From assembly GCF_009674625.1 (NCBI RefSeq), contig NZ_WKJQ01000001.1, positions 2,790,001 to 2,854,000 of the forward strand: 64,000 bases of DNA, given 5' to 3'. The notes beneath the pieces are model-generated. The model saw only the letters and a list, made by a program, of their open reading frames with translations. It made no database searches and was not told the DNA's origin. The DNA comes from Haloferax marinum. Lineage in GTDB: Archaea > Halobacteriota > Halobacteria > Halobacteriales > Haloferacaceae. Within the stretch, counting starts at the first letter, position 1. The number at the start of each line of letters is the position of its first letter. Of the stretch, positions 1 through 8,805 are shown piece by piece. A program made the translations under genes and the position numbers.

Positions 1-42
1 GGTCGCGTGCTCGCCCGTCTGTTCTGTTTCGCTATCGCTCAT
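1..42 (-). CDS. rps14: 30S ribosomal protein S14, N-terminal fragment
   Basis: Only the first 14 codons are inside the window ([10 protein letters not shown]...), so the zinc-binding body of S14 cannot be checked. The call rests on position: in archaeal spc clusters S14 follows L5, and this start codon overlaps the L5 stop in an ATGA arrangement. The acidic, Ser/Glu/Thr-rich beginning is usual for haloarchaeal S14. The gene continues beyond the left edge. Confidence 0.72.
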   Translation of the reverse strand, partial: MSDSETEQTGEHAT

Positions 43-557
43 TCTTCAACCTCCACGTCGAACGTGGATTCGATGAACGCGACGGCGTCCTCGACGGTCA
101 TCCGGTGGGAAGACGGAATCTGTCGGGAGCGCTTGTCGCGCTTTTTCACACGGTAGCCGGGTCGGACGAGGTTGACCGTCACGTCCAGTCCGTAGATACC
201 GATCTGCGGGTCGTACTCCTGACTCGGGAATTCGGTGTGTTCTGCGACACCGAAGCCGAAGTTACCCGTCTCGTCGAACGACGAGTACGAGAGGTCTGCG
301 ATGGGGAGTGCGGTCTCGAGGAACTCGGCGGCGGCCTCGCCACGGAGCGTGACCTTCGCGCCGACGGGTTCGCCCCGGCGGACACCGAAGTCCTGCGAGG
401 CGCGGCCAGAGATGGTTCGAACGCTCTCTTGGCCCGTAATCTCCTCGAGGATGTCTTCGGCTTTCGCGAGTTCTCGACCACCTTCACCGATGCCCATGTG
501 GACAACGACTTTCTCGATACGCGGGTCGCGCATCTCGTGGAACTCAGCCTCGCTCAT
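39..557 (-). CDS. rpl5: 50S ribosomal protein L5 (uL5)
   Basis: The 172-residue protein matches uL5, which binds 5S rRNA in the central protuberance of the large subunit. Early conserved features are visible, such as [14 protein letters not shown] near residue 14 and a basic [15 protein letters not shown] segment near residue 134. Its length is normal for an archaeal L5. The start overlaps the S4e stop and its own stop overlaps the S14 start, both as ATGA, so translation is probably coupled along the operon. Confidence 0.97.
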   Translation of the reverse strand: MSEAEFHEMRDPRIEKVVVHMGIGEGGRELAKAEDILEEITGQESVRTISGRASQDFGVRRGEPVGAKVTLRGEAAAEFLETALPIADLSYSSFDETGNFGFGVAEHTEFPSQEYDPQIGIYGLDVTVNLVRPGYRVKKRDKRSRQIPSSHRMTVEDAVAFIESTFDVEVEE

Positions 558-1255
558 TCGTCATCACCCGTGAAGTTCTCGTCGATGACGACGACGTACT
601 GTTCGATGGTCTCGAACTCGCCGTCTTCGGTCTCGACGACGACGGAGTTGTTACCGCTGCCCTTCGTCGTGATGATCTCGCTGACCTCACCGATTTCGCC
701 GGCGTGGGAGCCGTCGACTGCGGTGACGAGTGCACCTTCCTCGTAGAGGAAGTGTGCGACGACGTCCTTCGTCTCGTTGTCGACGACGATGGAGTCCTTG
801 TTGTTGTACTCCGAGGCGTCGTCGACGACGAGGTTCGAGCCGTCGTGAAGCGTCAGCTGGAACTTGCCACCCGAGACTTCGGTCTTGCGGACGATCTTGC
901 CGAGACGGCTGGACGCCGAGTCGGCGTCGACAGACGTCAAGGCGAGACGGCCACCCTCGTCGGGGAAGACGCGGTAGTATTCGTCACGCTCGGTGAACGC
1001 CAGGATGTCGAACATCCCGATGGGACGGCGAACGTCGGAAGCGGGGTCGCCGTTGACCAGAACGCTCTGGTTGTTGAGGGCGTACTTCGCTTCCTTCTTC
1101 GAGTCCACGTAGCCGAGCACGTCACGCAGGACGATGAGCAGGGGAACCCCTGCCTTGCCGTGCGGACCGGCACCGGCTTTGACCGTGAACGTGCCTGTCT
1201 TGCGCTCGACCGGCCAGGACTTCGGTACGGACAGTCGCTTCTGGTGTCGAGTCAT
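554..1255 (-). CDS. rps4e: 30S ribosomal protein S4e
   Basis: S4e is an archaeal/eukaryotic small-subunit protein. The 233 residues begin with the typical basic N-terminus ([15 protein letters not shown]), then an S4-like RNA-binding region ([20 protein letters not shown]) and a C-terminal KOW-like stretch ([13 protein letters not shown]). The start codon overlaps the stop of L24 and the stop overlaps the start of L5, each by an ATGA quartet. Order and length are normal for the archaeal spc block. Confidence 0.97.
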   Translation of the reverse strand: MTRHQKRLSVPKSWPVERKTGTFTVKAGAGPHGKAGVPLLIVLRDVLGYVDSKKEAKYALNNQSVLVNGDPASDVRRPIGMFDILAFTERDEYYRVFPDEGGRLALTSVDADSASSRLGKIVRKTEVSGGKFQLTLHDGSNLVVDDASEYNNKDSIVVDNETKDVVAHFLYEEGALVTAVDGSHAGEIGEVSEIITTKGSGNNSVVVETEDGEFETIEQYVVVIDENFTGDDE

Positions 1256-1608
1256 TCGTTATCCTCCTTGAGTCGGGCCTCGCGCACGTCGTCTTCGAGG
1301 TCCAGTTCCGTCACGCGGACGTTACTGGCCTGAAGGGGTCGTGGGACCTCCTCACCGTCGGCTTTGGCCACAGTGACGCCTTCGACGTAGATGACGGCGT
1401 CCTTGAGGTCGACCTCGGTGACTTCGCCATCTTCGCCGGCGAAGTCGCCACGGAGCACTTCCACAGTGTCGCCCACGTTGACGCGGACGTTGCGGGTGTC
1501 GTACTCCTCGCGGAGGTCGGCCGACAGCGGTGCGCGGACCTGCTTTTGCCGCTCGTGGAGCGGCGCGTCGCGAACTTCGTTTCGCTGTTTGCGCGGTTGT
1601 CGGGTCAT
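1252..1608 (-). CDS. rpl24: 50S ribosomal protein L24 (uL24)
   Basis: The 118-residue protein has the KOW motif of uL24 ([19 protein letters not shown] near residue 43) and a C-terminal acidic tail. I chose the ATG giving [12 protein letters not shown]. An in-frame TTG three codons upstream would run into the L14 gene and is unlikely. L24 is an early assembly protein of the large subunit. It starts 1 nt after the L14 stop and overlaps S4e at its end. Confidence 0.96.
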   Translation of the reverse strand: MTRQPRKQRNEVRDAPLHERQKQVRAPLSADLREEYDTRNVRVNVGDTVEVLRGDFAGEDGEVTEVDLKDAVIYVEGVTVAKADGEEVPRPLQASNVRVTELDLEDDVREARLKEDNE

Positions 1609-1609
1609 A

Positions 1610-2008
1610 CTATACAATCATCGTAGCCGTCGATGCGATACTCCCGAAGCGCTCGGCCACTTCGCGTGCAACGGGACCCTTGATCTCGGTCCCGCGAGGC
1701 TCTTCCATCTCGTCGATGATGACGGCGGCGTTGTCCTCGAATTTCACACGCGTGCCGTCCGGCCGGCGGATAGATTTCCGCTGGCGGACGACGACGGCTT
1801 CGAGCACCTGGCGGCGCATCTCGGGGGTACCTTTGGTGACCGAGACGGTCACCTTGTCCCCGATGCCTGCCTTGGGGTGTCGGTTCTTCGTGCCGGAGTA
1901 ACCCGCGACGCTGATAATCTTCAGTTCACGAGCGCCGGTGTTGTCGGCGCACGTGACCAGCGAGCCACGAGCAACGCCTTTGGTGATGTCTGCTTTGAGC
2001 GCTTCCAT
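1610..2008 (-). CDS. rpl14: 50S ribosomal protein L14 (uL14)
   Basis: This 132-residue protein has the uL14 signature ([19 protein letters not shown] near residue 18) and the conserved end [12 protein letters not shown]. uL14 lies at the subunit interface and contacts 16S rRNA. I took the ATG start (MEALKAD). A GTG one codon upstream is in frame but lies further inside S17. The ATG overlaps the S17 stop codon. Confidence 0.97.
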   Translation of the reverse strand: MEALKADITKGVARGSLVTCADNTGARELKIISVAGYSGTKNRHPKAGIGDKVTVSVTKGTPEMRRQVLEAVVVRQRKSIRRPDGTRVKFEDNAAVIIDEMEEPRGTEIKGPVAREVAERFGSIASTATMIV

Positions 2009-2352
2009 CACTCGTCACCTCCGATGACCTCTACCACAACGTGGGATTTGGTCTTCGAGAGCGGGCGTGTCTCCGCAATCTTTACTTCGTCACCGACAGC
2101 GACGTGGTCGAGCACGCCCGGCACGTGTGCCGGAATGCGCGAACGTCGCTTCATGTAGCGGTCGTACTTCGGAACGAATACGTCGTACTCACGCTCGACG
2201 ATGACGGTCTTTGCCATGTCCGTCGAGACGACCGTCCCCTCCAGGGTCTGACCCCGGACGGAGAGCGAGCCGTAAAACGGACATTTTTCGTAGTCGTAAG
2301 CCTCGGAATCGTCGGGTTCCGAAGGCATTGGAACGTCTAGTCCTATCGCCAT
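2008..2352 (-). CDS. rps17: 30S ribosomal protein S17 (uS17)
   Basis: The 114 residues comprise an N-terminal extension of about 35 residues (with [11 protein letters not shown]) and the OB-fold core of uS17. The core begins around [19 protein letters not shown] and ends with [19 protein letters not shown]. uS17 binds 16S rRNA early in assembly. The start lies 10 nt inside the end of rnp1 and the stop overlaps the L14 start. Confidence 0.96.
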   Translation of the reverse strand: MAIGLDVPMPSEPDDSEAYDYEKCPFYGSLSVRGQTLEGTVVSTDMAKTVIVEREYDVFVPKYDRYMKRRSRIPAHVPGVLDHVAVGDEVKIAETRPLSKTKSHVVVEVIGGDE

Positions 2353-2774
2353 TTCGAGTCACCTGTAGTTTCGGTGCGTAGGGCGGGTCGTGAGAGCAGT
2401 TGTGAGCCATCCACCGTAACGTAGGCCACGCCCTCGCAATTCCCTGTACGGGAAGCGGCCGATGATGAGTCGGCGCGCCGGCCAGACTGACTGGCATCTA
2501 ATCCGCCAGTAGTATCCGACCGAAGTTTGGACGTGGTCCCCGACGCCTTCTCAGCGCCGGCGGCTTCATCTGTGCTCGGAATCTCAAATTCGAAGGTCGC
2601 CCCTCGTTTGGGCACCTGTCGCACCCGAGTCCCATCGTCGACCATCAGCGTGCGCATCGTCTCGACGACGATACGCCCGGCTATCCCGACGAGGTCGGGA
2701 TTCGCCGCGTCAACGACCGCTACGCAGAGGCCGTTGAGTTCGTGTCGCGTGAGGGTCTCGGGTGTGAGTGGCAT
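2343..2774 (-). CDS. rnp1: Ribonuclease P protein component 1 (Rpp29/Pop4 family)
   Basis: Rnp1 is a protein subunit of archaeal RNase P, which removes 5' leaders from pre-tRNAs. The Rpp29 barrel is recognisable from residue 5 ([13 protein letters not shown]), through [16 protein letters not shown] and ATFEFEIP, and resumes near the end with [17 protein letters not shown]. Between the two parts lie about 50 Ser/Ala/Gly-rich residues that look like a lineage-specific loop insertion, making the protein 143 residues. The gene sits between L29 and S17, its usual place in haloarchaea. Confidence 0.93.
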   Translation of the reverse strand: MPLTPETLTRHELNGLCVAVVDAANPDLVGIAGRIVVETMRTLMVDDGTRVRQVPKRGATFEFEIPSTDEAAGAEKASGTTSKLRSDTTGGLDASQSGRRADSSSAASRTGNCEGVAYVTVDGSQLLSRPALRTETTGDSKWR

Positions 2775-2775
2775 C

Positions 2776-2988
2776 TTACTGTTCGTCGAGGTCGCCTTCT
2801 TCGCCCTGAATCGTCTTGATTCGAGCGATGGTCTTCTTCAGTTCAGAGACGCGCCCCGGATTCTCCGGTGCGCCACCCGCGGCCTGGACGGCCTTGGCGT
2901 TGAGCAGTTCCGTCTCGAGCTCTTCGAGCTCGGCGACGCGCTCTGCGGGCGTCATGTCGCGAATCTCTTCGGTGTAGAGGATTGCCAT
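2776..2988 (-). CDS. rpl29: 50S ribosomal protein L29 (uL29)
   Basis: This 70-residue helical protein has the uL29 pattern: an N-terminal helix (IRDMTPAERVAELEELETELL) and a second helix with the conserved GRVSELKKTIARIKTI segment, followed by an acidic tail. uL29 lies near the exit-tunnel rim. It starts immediately after the S3 stop and ends 1 nt before rnp1. Confidence 0.96.
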   Translation of the reverse strand: MAILYTEEIRDMTPAERVAELEELETELLNAKAVQAAGGAPENPGRVSELKKTIARIKTIQGEEGDLDEQ

Positions 2989-3885
2989 TTATTCTTCCTC
3001 CGTTTCGTCGTCGTCTTCCATCTCTGCGACGAGGTCGGCCGCCTCTTCGGCGACGTCTTCGTCGAGTTCTTCCTCGACGGCTTCCTCGTCGTCGGCCCCT
3101 TCGTCTTCGACGACTTCCTCGTCGTCGACGACTTCTTCGACGGCTTCCTCGACGACTTCCTCGTCGACGGCTTCCGTCTCGGGTTCGGCTTCGACGTCCT
3201 CGGAGACGTCCGGAACCTCTTCCGGTTCCTCTTCGAGGAGGTCTTCGACGCTCTCGGTCTCTTCGATCTGTTCGACCGCTTCAGGCTGGGCGTCTTCCTC
3301 GACTTCGAAGTCGTCGGGGAGGCGCGCACCCGGCGGGATGATCTTGACCGTGACGCCGATGGTACCGAGCTTCATGACTGCGACGCCCTGGCCTTCGTCG
3401 ACGATCTCCTGTGCGGGTTCGCCGTTGTGCTTGATGTAGCCGCGGTTGAACTTCTCGACGCGCGAGCGGGCACCGGTGACCTTCCCGGAGAGGACGATTT
3501 CGGCACCGAGGGCGCCGGCGTCCATGATCCGGTCGATGGTCGTGTGACCTGCTTTGCGGAAGTACCAACCACGCTCGAGCGCGTTGGCGAGGCGGTCTGC
3601 GACGATGCGGGCGTTGAGGTCGGGTTCCTCGACTTCCTGCACGTCGATCTGGGGGTCGTCGAGATTGAATCGGTCTTCGAGTTCGCGGGTGACCTTACGG
3701 ATGTTCTTCCCGCCTTTCCCGATGACCATCCCTGGCTTTTCGGCCTTGAGCACGATCTGGGTGCCCATCGGCGTCTTGGCGACGTCCATGCCGCCGTAGC
3801 CGGCGCGACCGAGTTCTTCTGCGAAGAACTCGTCGATCTGGGACCGCTGCAGTCCGTTCTCGATGAATTGGTGTTCGTCAGCCAT
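2989..3885 (-). CDS. rps3: 30S ribosomal protein S3 (uS3) with long acidic tail
   Basis: The first 190 residues are normal uS3: a KH domain with [13 protein letters not shown] (GKGG at residues 56-59) and the C-terminal S3 domain ([33 protein letters not shown]). uS3 forms part of the mRNA entry channel. From about residue 191 to 298 the chain is almost entirely Glu, Asp, Val and Ala, an unusually long haloarchaeal acidic extension. The S3 start shares one base with the L22 stop (TAATG). Confidence 0.97.
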   Translation of the reverse strand: MADEHQFIENGLQRSQIDEFFAEELGRAGYGGMDVAKTPMGTQIVLKAEKPGMVIGKGGKNIRKVTRELEDRFNLDDPQIDVQEVEEPDLNARIVADRLANALERGWYFRKAGHTTIDRIMDAGALGAEIVLSGKVTGARSRVEKFNRGYIKHNGEPAQEIVDEGQGVAVMKLGTIGVTVKIIPPGARLPDDFEVEEDAQPEAVEQIEETESVEDLLEEEPEEVPDVSEDVEAEPETEAVDEEVVEEAVEEVVDDEEVVEDEGADDEEAVEEELDEDVAEEAADLVAEMEDDDETEEE

Positions 3886-4346
3886 TATTCTTCGACCTCT
3901 TCGATGATGAGTTCGACGTCACAGATTGGGGTGTTCCACGGGTCGGCCCGGCCGAAGGCACGGGGCTTGCGACCCTGGCGTTCGCCGACCTTGTGGGCGG
4001 CGAGGTGCTTGATTTCCATGGCTGGTCCGTCGAATCCCTGTTCGGTCGCGTTGTTGCGGACGTTCTCGAGGAGTTCGAGGAACGCCTTGGACGCTTTCTC
4101 AGGGTATCGTCCTGCGTCCCAGCCCTCGATGTCGCTTCGGTGACCGACACCAGAGTTGTGTTGCTTGAACGGAACCGACCGCTCGCCGTCGATGACGGCT
4201 GCGAGGTAGTCCTCGGCGTCGGCGACGGTCATCCCCTTGATGGCGCGGGAGATGGCCTTACTGTGCTTGAGGCTGATGGGCCGGTCCCGGAGCATACCTT
4301 TAGCCGTGGAGTCCGGGTCGGCCTCGACGCTGTAGTTGATTCCCAT
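3885..4346 (-). CDS. rpl22: 50S ribosomal protein L22 (uL22)
   Basis: The 153-residue protein is archaeal uL22, whose beta-hairpin lines the peptide exit tunnel. Recognisable parts are the opening [18 protein letters not shown], the [16 protein letters not shown] helix, and the late segment [17 protein letters not shown] that corresponds to the hairpin. It is encoded between S19 and S3 as expected. Confidence 0.97.
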   Translation of the reverse strand: MGINYSVEADPDSTAKGMLRDRPISLKHSKAISRAIKGMTVADAEDYLAAVIDGERSVPFKQHNSGVGHRSDIEGWDAGRYPEKASKAFLELLENVRNNATEQGFDGPAMEIKHLAAHKVGERQGRKPRAFGRADPWNTPICDVELIIEEVEE

Positions 4347-4350
4347 GGTT

Positions 4351-4773
4351 TTACTTGAGCGGCACGAACTTCGAGGACCGGGTCGCGCCGATACCGGCCT
4401 GGCCGTGGGTCACTGACGAACGGGTCAGCTGGAACTCGCCGAGGTAGTGCCCAATCATCTCGGGCTGAACCTTGACGCGCTCGAACTCCTGACCGTTGTA
4501 GACGGCGAAGGTGAGACCGACGAACTCGGGGAGAATCGGCATGTCACGCAGGTGCGTGCGAACTGGTGAGTTTGCCGTCTCCTCTTCCGTCTTCTCTTCG
4601 ACCTTCGCGAGCAGTTTTTCATGCTCGGCCGACAGGCCACGGGTGATGGTTCGCCGCTGACGAGCGGGGAGCAGTTCCGCGACTTCGTCGAGCTCCATAT
4701 CCTGCAGCTCTTCGAGCGTGTGGCCACGGTAGGTGAACTCACCTTCGCGACCGGTACGGTATTGCGTGCTCAT
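4351..4773 (-). CDS. rps19: 30S ribosomal protein S19 (uS19)
   Basis: uS19 sits in the head of the small subunit. The 140-residue sequence has an archaeal N-terminal part ([15 protein letters not shown]) and the conserved C-terminal core ([19 protein letters not shown] and [17 protein letters not shown]). The ATG follows the L2 stop by 2 nt and is preceded by a strong Shine-Dalgarno-like GGGAGGTA (complement of 4781-4788) lying inside the end of L2, which supports this start. Confidence 0.97.
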   Translation of the reverse strand: MSTQYRTGREGEFTYRGHTLEELQDMELDEVAELLPARQRRTITRGLSAEHEKLLAKVEEKTEEETANSPVRTHLRDMPILPEFVGLTFAVYNGQEFERVKVQPEMIGHYLGEFQLTRSSVTHGQAGIGATRSSKFVPLK

Positions 4774-4775
4774 GA

Positions 4776-5501
4776 TTACTTACCTCCCTTGCCACCGCGA
4801 CCGGTGCGCTTGGAGGCGATGTCACCGACCTTCCGGCCCGGCGGGGCGTCCCGCGAGACGGACTTCGGCTGACCGGGGTGTTGACGGCCACCGCCACCGA
4901 ACGGGTGGTCGACGGCGTTCATAGCAACACCACGAACGCGCGGCCACTTGATACCGCGCGCTTTCATCTTGTGGTACTTCTTCCCTGCCTTGACGAACGG
5001 CTTCTCCGTGCGGCCGCCACCGGCGACGACGCCGATGGTGGCACGGCAGTCGGGGTTGAGGCGCTTGACCTCACCCGACGGCAGCTTCACGACAGCGACC
5101 TTGCGGTCGTGCGAGAGGAGCTGCGCGCTGACACCGGAGGCGCGGGCGAACTTCCCGCCGTCGCCGGGCTGACGCTCGACGTTACAGACGGGGACACCTT
5201 CGGGAATCTCGGCGAGAGGCAGCGTGTTGCCGGGCTTGATCTCGGCGGAGACGCCGATCTGAAGCTCTTCACCGACAGTGATGCCCTCGGGCGCGAGGAT
5301 CATGCGCTGTTCGTCCTCGAACTCGACGAGGGCGATGGGCGCACTGCGGGCGGGGTCGTGCTCGATGCCGACGACCGTACCCGTGATGGTGTCTTTCTTC
5401 TCAGACTTCTTGTGCGACAGTTCGGCCTTGTAGCGGTGCGACGGCGCCCGGAAGGTGGACGAACCGCGACCACGACGCTGGCCCTGAATTCGGCGTCCCA
5501 T
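4776..5501 (-). CDS. rpl2: 50S ribosomal protein L2 (uL2)
   Basis: The 241-residue protein is uL2, essential for subunit association and the peptidyl transferase centre. Diagnostic segments are [20 protein letters not shown] at the start, the [17 protein letters not shown] region and the conserved [20 protein letters not shown] loop near residue 190. Length and gene position (L23 before, S19 after) are standard. Confidence 0.98.
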   Translation of the reverse strand: MGRRIQGQRRGRGSSTFRAPSHRYKAELSHKKSEKKDTITGTVVGIEHDPARSAPIALVEFEDEQRMILAPEGITVGEELQIGVSAEIKPGNTLPLAEIPEGVPVCNVERQPGDGGKFARASGVSAQLLSHDRKVAVVKLPSGEVKRLNPDCRATIGVVAGGGRTEKPFVKAGKKYHKMKARGIKWPRVRGVAMNAVDHPFGGGGRQHPGQPKSVSRDAPPGRKVGDIASKRTGRGGKGGK

Positions 5502-5503
5502 GG

Positions 5504-5755
5504 TTAGAACACCCCAATTCGCGACGCGACTTCCTGCGCGTCGTCGTCTTCAGAGAGACGAACGGTTGCTTTCTTCTTACCTTTCATCGTGACCTGCGTG
5601 TTGACCTTCTCGATGGTCACTTCGTACCGCGACTCGATCTCCTCCGTAATCTCGGATTTGTTCGCGTCGATGTGGACGATGAACTGGAGCTTGTTGTCGA
5701 AGTCCATCTGGTTCATCGCTTTCTCGGTGACCAGCGGGTGCTCGATGATGCTCAT
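5504..5755 (-). CDS. rpl23: 50S ribosomal protein L23 (uL23)
   Basis: This 83-residue protein matches archaeal uL23, a tunnel-exit protein that docks SRP and other factors. The beginning IIEHPLVTEKAMNQMDFDN and the middle ANKSEITEEIESRYEVTIEKVNT are typical, as is the end DDAQEVASRIGVF. Its ATG overlaps the TGA of L4. Confidence 0.97.
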   Translation of the reverse strand: MSIIEHPLVTEKAMNQMDFDNKLQFIVHIDANKSEITEEIESRYEVTIEKVNTQVTMKGKKKATVRLSEDDDAQEVASRIGVF

Positions 5756-6498
5756 CGTTCTGCGACCTCCTCGAGTGCGCTCTCGGTAAAGAGGGTGAGG
5801 CGACCGGCGTGCGTACCGGGTGCGAGGTCCTCGGCGGAGACGTTCGCCGCGGTGGCGACGTCGACACCGGCGAGGTTGCGAGCAGCCTTCGAGGGCTCCT
5901 CGGCCGTCACGAAGAGAATCGACTTCGGACGCGTGTACTTGCGGCCACGGAGCTTACCCTGACCGGCCTTCACCTTCTTGTTCTCCTCGGAGCGCTCGAT
6001 GTCGGCGTAGACGCCGAGCGACTGCAGGAGGTCGACGACCTCCTTCGTCTTGACGAGGTCGTCGAAGTCGTCGGAGACGACGAGCGGCAGTTCGACGTCG
6101 TCGTCGAACTTGTGCCCGCGCTCTGCGACGAGTTCGGGGTCCGCAGTGGCGGCGAGCGCCGAGCGGACAGCGAGTTTTCGCTCCTTCGTGTTGATTTCCT
6201 TCCCCTGGTCCTTCTCGGCCTTCGGCGGGTGTGCGCGACGACCGGAGACGGCGTGCGGGACACGTCGTGCGACGCCGTTCTGGCGTGGGTCGTGCGACAT
6301 GCCGCGACCGCTTCCCATGGACTCTGCCGGCGTTCGCATGCCAGCGTAGGGGTCGGCACCGTACGGCTGTTTTCGGTTTGCCTGAGCAGCGATGACAGCG
6401 CGCTTGATGAGGTCCGGACGGTAAGCCGTCTCGAAAACCTCAGGCAGGTCGATGCTGCCTGCGTCGTCACCGTTCAGGTCTCGGATAGTTGCCTGCAT
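5752..6498 (-). CDS. rpl4: 50S ribosomal protein L4 (uL4)
   Basis: The 248 residues show archaeal uL4 (L4e type): the N-terminal MQATIRDLNGDDAGSIDLP, the RPDLIKRAVIAAQANRKQPYG segment, the Gly/Arg-rich loop region (MGSGRGMSHDPRQNGVARR) that reaches the exit tunnel, and the C-terminal TLFTESALEEVAER. It lies 3 nt after L3 and overlaps L23. Confidence 0.97.
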   Translation of the reverse strand: MQATIRDLNGDDAGSIDLPEVFETAYRPDLIKRAVIAAQANRKQPYGADPYAGMRTPAESMGSGRGMSHDPRQNGVARRVPHAVSGRRAHPPKAEKDQGKEINTKERKLAVRSALAATADPELVAERGHKFDDDVELPLVVSDDFDDLVKTKEVVDLLQSLGVYADIERSEENKKVKAGQGKLRGRKYTRPKSILFVTAEEPSKAARNLAGVDVATAANVSAEDLAPGTHAGRLTLFTESALEEVAER

Positions 6499-6501
6499 GG
6501 T

Positions 6502-7518
6502 TTAACCCTGGTTCGATGCGGTAGAGACGAAGCGCACCTCGGGGTCGAGGCGCGGTTGGTCGTTCGGCCGGACGGCCGGGCGGAACCGCAGAAGGCGCTT
6601 GTTGGGGCCCGGAAGCGAACCCTTGATGAGCGCGTAGTTGCCGTCGACCTCGCCGTAGTTGACGAAGCCACCTTCGACGGAGGCGTCGTCGCCGTCGCCG
6701 AGGTCGATGAGGCGCTTGTTGAGTTCGGTGCGCTGGTGGTAGCCAGTCTGACCGAGTTGCGGAACCGTCGATCGAACGCGGGACGGGTTCCATGGGCCGA
6801 GGTTGCCAATACGGCGTCTCCAACCCTGGCGGGCGTGCTTGCCCTTCCGCTTCTGGACGCCCCATCGCTTGACGGGACCTTGCGTACCCTTACCCTTCGT
6901 GACACCGGCGACGTCGAGGTACTCGCCAGCGCGGAACACGTCGGACATCTCGTGTACGCCACCCTCGGCAACGAGTTCGAGGGCGAAATCGGCGCGCTCC
7001 ACGAGGGAGCCGCCACCGACGCGAGTCTCCATCACGTCGGGCTTCTTCTTGGGCACGTTCTTGAGTTCGGACGGGACCGTGTGCGTGATGACGCGGAGGT
7101 CATCGACTTCGCCGGCCTCGACGGCCTCGCGAAGCGCTTCGGCGTCTTCTTCGAACGTGTCTTCTGCCGGAAGGTTGAGGACGCGGTCGAGTTCGTCGTG
7201 GAACTCGTTCGTCCAGACCTCAGTCTTCGGCTTCATACCGTACGACGTCTGCTCGTAGGCGCGAAGGGCGACAGCACGCATCGGTGGCGTCTCGACGACG
7301 GTCACCGGCACTGCTTCCTCCATACCCTCTCGGGGGGAGTCCGCTTCGTCGTTGACCATCATGACGTGGGTCATGCCGGCTTTGTAGCCAGCGAATCCCT
7401 GCAGTGCAGGAGAGCCATCGTCACTTGGCCACGACTTGATGCGCGGGACCTCTTTGGTCACACGCTTGCGTGGGCTGAAGCCCATCGAGCCTTTTCGTGG
7501 TCTGCTTGGTTGTGGCAT
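6502..7518 (-). CDS. rpl3: 50S ribosomal protein L3 (uL3)
   Basis: The 338-residue protein is archaeal uL3. Characteristic segments are MPQPSRPRKGSMGFSPRKR at the start, LQGFAGYKAGMTHVMMVND, and the tryptophan-loop region around GVTKGKGTQGPVKRWGVQKR and NLGPWNPSRVRSTVPQLGQ near the peptidyl transferase centre. It is the first ribosomal protein gene of this transcription block and starts 4 nt after the upstream methyltransferase gene. Confidence 0.98.
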   Translation of the reverse strand: MPQPSRPRKGSMGFSPRKRVTKEVPRIKSWPSDDGSPALQGFAGYKAGMTHVMMVNDEADSPREGMEEAVPVTVVETPPMRAVALRAYEQTSYGMKPKTEVWTNEFHDELDRVLNLPAEDTFEEDAEALREAVEAGEVDDLRVITHTVPSELKNVPKKKPDVMETRVGGGSLVERADFALELVAEGGVHEMSDVFRAGEYLDVAGVTKGKGTQGPVKRWGVQKRKGKHARQGWRRRIGNLGPWNPSRVRSTVPQLGQTGYHQRTELNKRLIDLGDGDDASVEGGFVNYGEVDGNYALIKGSLPGPNKRLLRFRPAVRPNDQPRLDPEVRFVSTASNQG

Positions 7519-7522
7519 GTAT

Positions 7523-8365
7523 TCACTCCGTGAGTGTCAGGGAGGCGAGTGAGGCGAACATCGCTTCTTCTGTTCGCACCACGTCGCTTCCCTGTCGCGG
7601 AATCGTATTGAGCCAGAGGTCGAACCCCGGACCACCGGAAGGTTCGACGTCTGCAACATCCTCGGGAGACATCCCGAGCATGTCCGGAAGCCCACGGCCC
7701 GGTGAACCGAAGACGACGGTCATACCGCCGGTGTCGGCGATGCGGGCAGTCAGTTCACCCAATCTGGGGACTGACAGCGGCTCGCCATAGCGAGACGTGG
7801 CGATTCGCACGCCCGCATCTGGCCTGCCGAGTGCTTCCGTGAGGTCCATGCGGGATACGTCGAACCCCGGAAGGGGGTCGTCGACGATCCTCGCACGGAC
7901 CGGTTCTCGCGAAGAGATCCTGACAGCGACGCGCTCTCCCTCTGAAACGTCCATCCCAGGGGGGACGAACAGGGAGATCGGGTGTTGCATTCCGCAATTG
8001 ACCCGAACGCGGTCGTCAGGTCCGACCTCGGTCACGATTCCTTCTCGCAACGCGGGCAACTCGTCAGAGTCGTCCGCGGTCGTAGACGAGACGAGAACGG
8101 GCGGCAAGATTCCAGCGTAGCGAAGTTCGTCCCGCTTGCCCCAGGCCTCCTTTCGGAGGTAGGGGGGCGTCGCGGCGTACCGAAGTACGGTTTCGACGAA
8201 CTCACCGCCCCACTTGTTCTCGCCATCTTCGTCGGGGAAGATGACGAGTTCGTCCGCCCGGAAGACCGCCGCCGCGCGGGCGACGTAGCCGAGTTTGCGA
8301 GTTGCCTCGCGTTGATCTTCGGCTTCCCGGACGAGTGAGGTCGGCACGAGTACGCTGAGTTTCAT
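7523..8365 (-). CDS. SPOUT-class RNA methyltransferase (COG2106/SPOUT1-like)
   Basis: This 280-residue protein resembles the COG2106 family, related to human SPOUT1/C9orf114, which has been linked to N3-methyluridine in large-subunit rRNA. It starts MKLSVLVPTSLVREAED, then DELVIFPDED and a TPPYLRKEAWG motif shared by the family. The C-terminal part has a Gly-rich SPOUT knot region (TGGMTVVFGSPGRGLPDML). It heads the ribosomal operon, 4 nt before L3, which fits a ribosome biogenesis role. Substrate and target base are inferred, not seen. Confidence 0.85.
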   Translation of the reverse strand: MKLSVLVPTSLVREAEDQREATRKLGYVARAAAVFRADELVIFPDEDGENKWGGEFVETVLRYAATPPYLRKEAWGKRDELRYAGILPPVLVSSTTADDSDELPALREGIVTEVGPDDRVRVNCGMQHPISLFVPPGMDVSEGERVAVRISSREPVRARIVDDPLPGFDVSRMDLTEALGRPDAGVRIATSRYGEPLSVPRLGELTARIADTGGMTVVFGSPGRGLPDMLGMSPEDVADVEPSGGPGFDLWLNTIPRQGSDVVRTEEAMFASLASLTLTE

Positions 8366-8417
8366 GCCGTGTTCATCCTCGTATCGTCTAGACTGTGGCG
8401 TTTGTACCGGGGGCCTA

Positions 8418-8425
8418 CCTAAAAG
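8418..8425 (-). promoter_or_regulatory. Candidate TATA element for the ribosomal superoperon
   Basis: On the minus strand CTTTTAGG lies about 53 nt before the ATG of the SPOUT gene. This would place transcription start about 25-30 nt before that ATG. It is the best AT-rich element in this spacer, but the match to the haloarchaeal TATA consensus is only moderate. Confidence 0.35.
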
Positions 8426-8594
8426 AGTAGCGAATCCGTTCTGGGGTGGTACAAGGTCCCACGACCCATTTTGTGGGGGATTGGCGAATGACGCATGTTA
8501 GTGAATTACACGATTATCGACAGGTAGCTGCAGACGAATCTCGTATGGTAGCAGGTGCCGCGCTGTCGCCCGATTTCTCCCCCGTTTCGCAAGT

Positions 8595-8602
8595 CTTATT
8601 TA
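8595..8602 (+). promoter_or_regulatory. TATA element for the tRNA-Gly pair
   Basis: CTTATTTA lies about 52-59 nt before the first mature tRNA end. An archaeal TATA at this place predicts initiation near 8628, giving a pre-tRNA leader of about 25 nt. No other promoter is evident before the second tRNA, so both are probably co-transcribed. Confidence 0.5.
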
Positions 8603-8653
8603 TCAATCCGGTATTACCCTGAAGTGCAGGAAGCCCCACGATACACGCGGAAT

Positions 8654-8724
8654 GCGCTGGTAGTGTAGTGGTATCACGTGACCTTGCCATGGTCACAACC
8701 TGGGTTCAAATCCCAGCCAGCGCA
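8654..8724 (+). tRNA. tRNA-Gly (GCC), copy 1
   Basis: A complete cloverleaf can be drawn: acceptor stem GCGCTGG paired with CCAGCGC and discriminator A, an anticodon stem TGACC/GGTCA closing the loop TTGCCAT with anticodon GCC, and a T arm CTGGG-TTCAAAT-CCCAG. No intron is present. CCA is not encoded and would be added after transcription. It reads GGC and GGU glycine codons. Confidence 0.97.
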
Positions 8725-8734
8725 CTTCCATACT

Positions 8735-8805
8735 GCGTCGGTAGTGTAGTGGTATCACGTGACCTTGCCATGGTCACAACCTGGGTTCAAATCCCAGCCG
8801 ACGCA
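8735..8805 (+). tRNA. tRNA-Gly (GCC), copy 2
   Basis: This is a second cloverleaf identical to copy 1 except in the acceptor stem (GCGTCGG with CCGACGC). There two base pairs differ by paired, compensatory changes. The anticodon is GCC and the discriminator base is A. The 10-nt spacing from copy 1 suggests a dicistronic precursor. Confidence 0.97.

Noticed and set aside
2527-4143. 538-codon open frame on the plus strand opposite rnp1, L29, S3 and L22
   Set aside because: It is antisense to four certain ribosomal genes and its product is low-complexity Phe/Asp/Leu sequence, a side effect of acidic, high-GC coding on the other strand.
5809-7533. 574-codon plus-strand frame opposite L4 and L3
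   Set aside because: Antisense shadow of two certain genes with no family similarity and no promoter.
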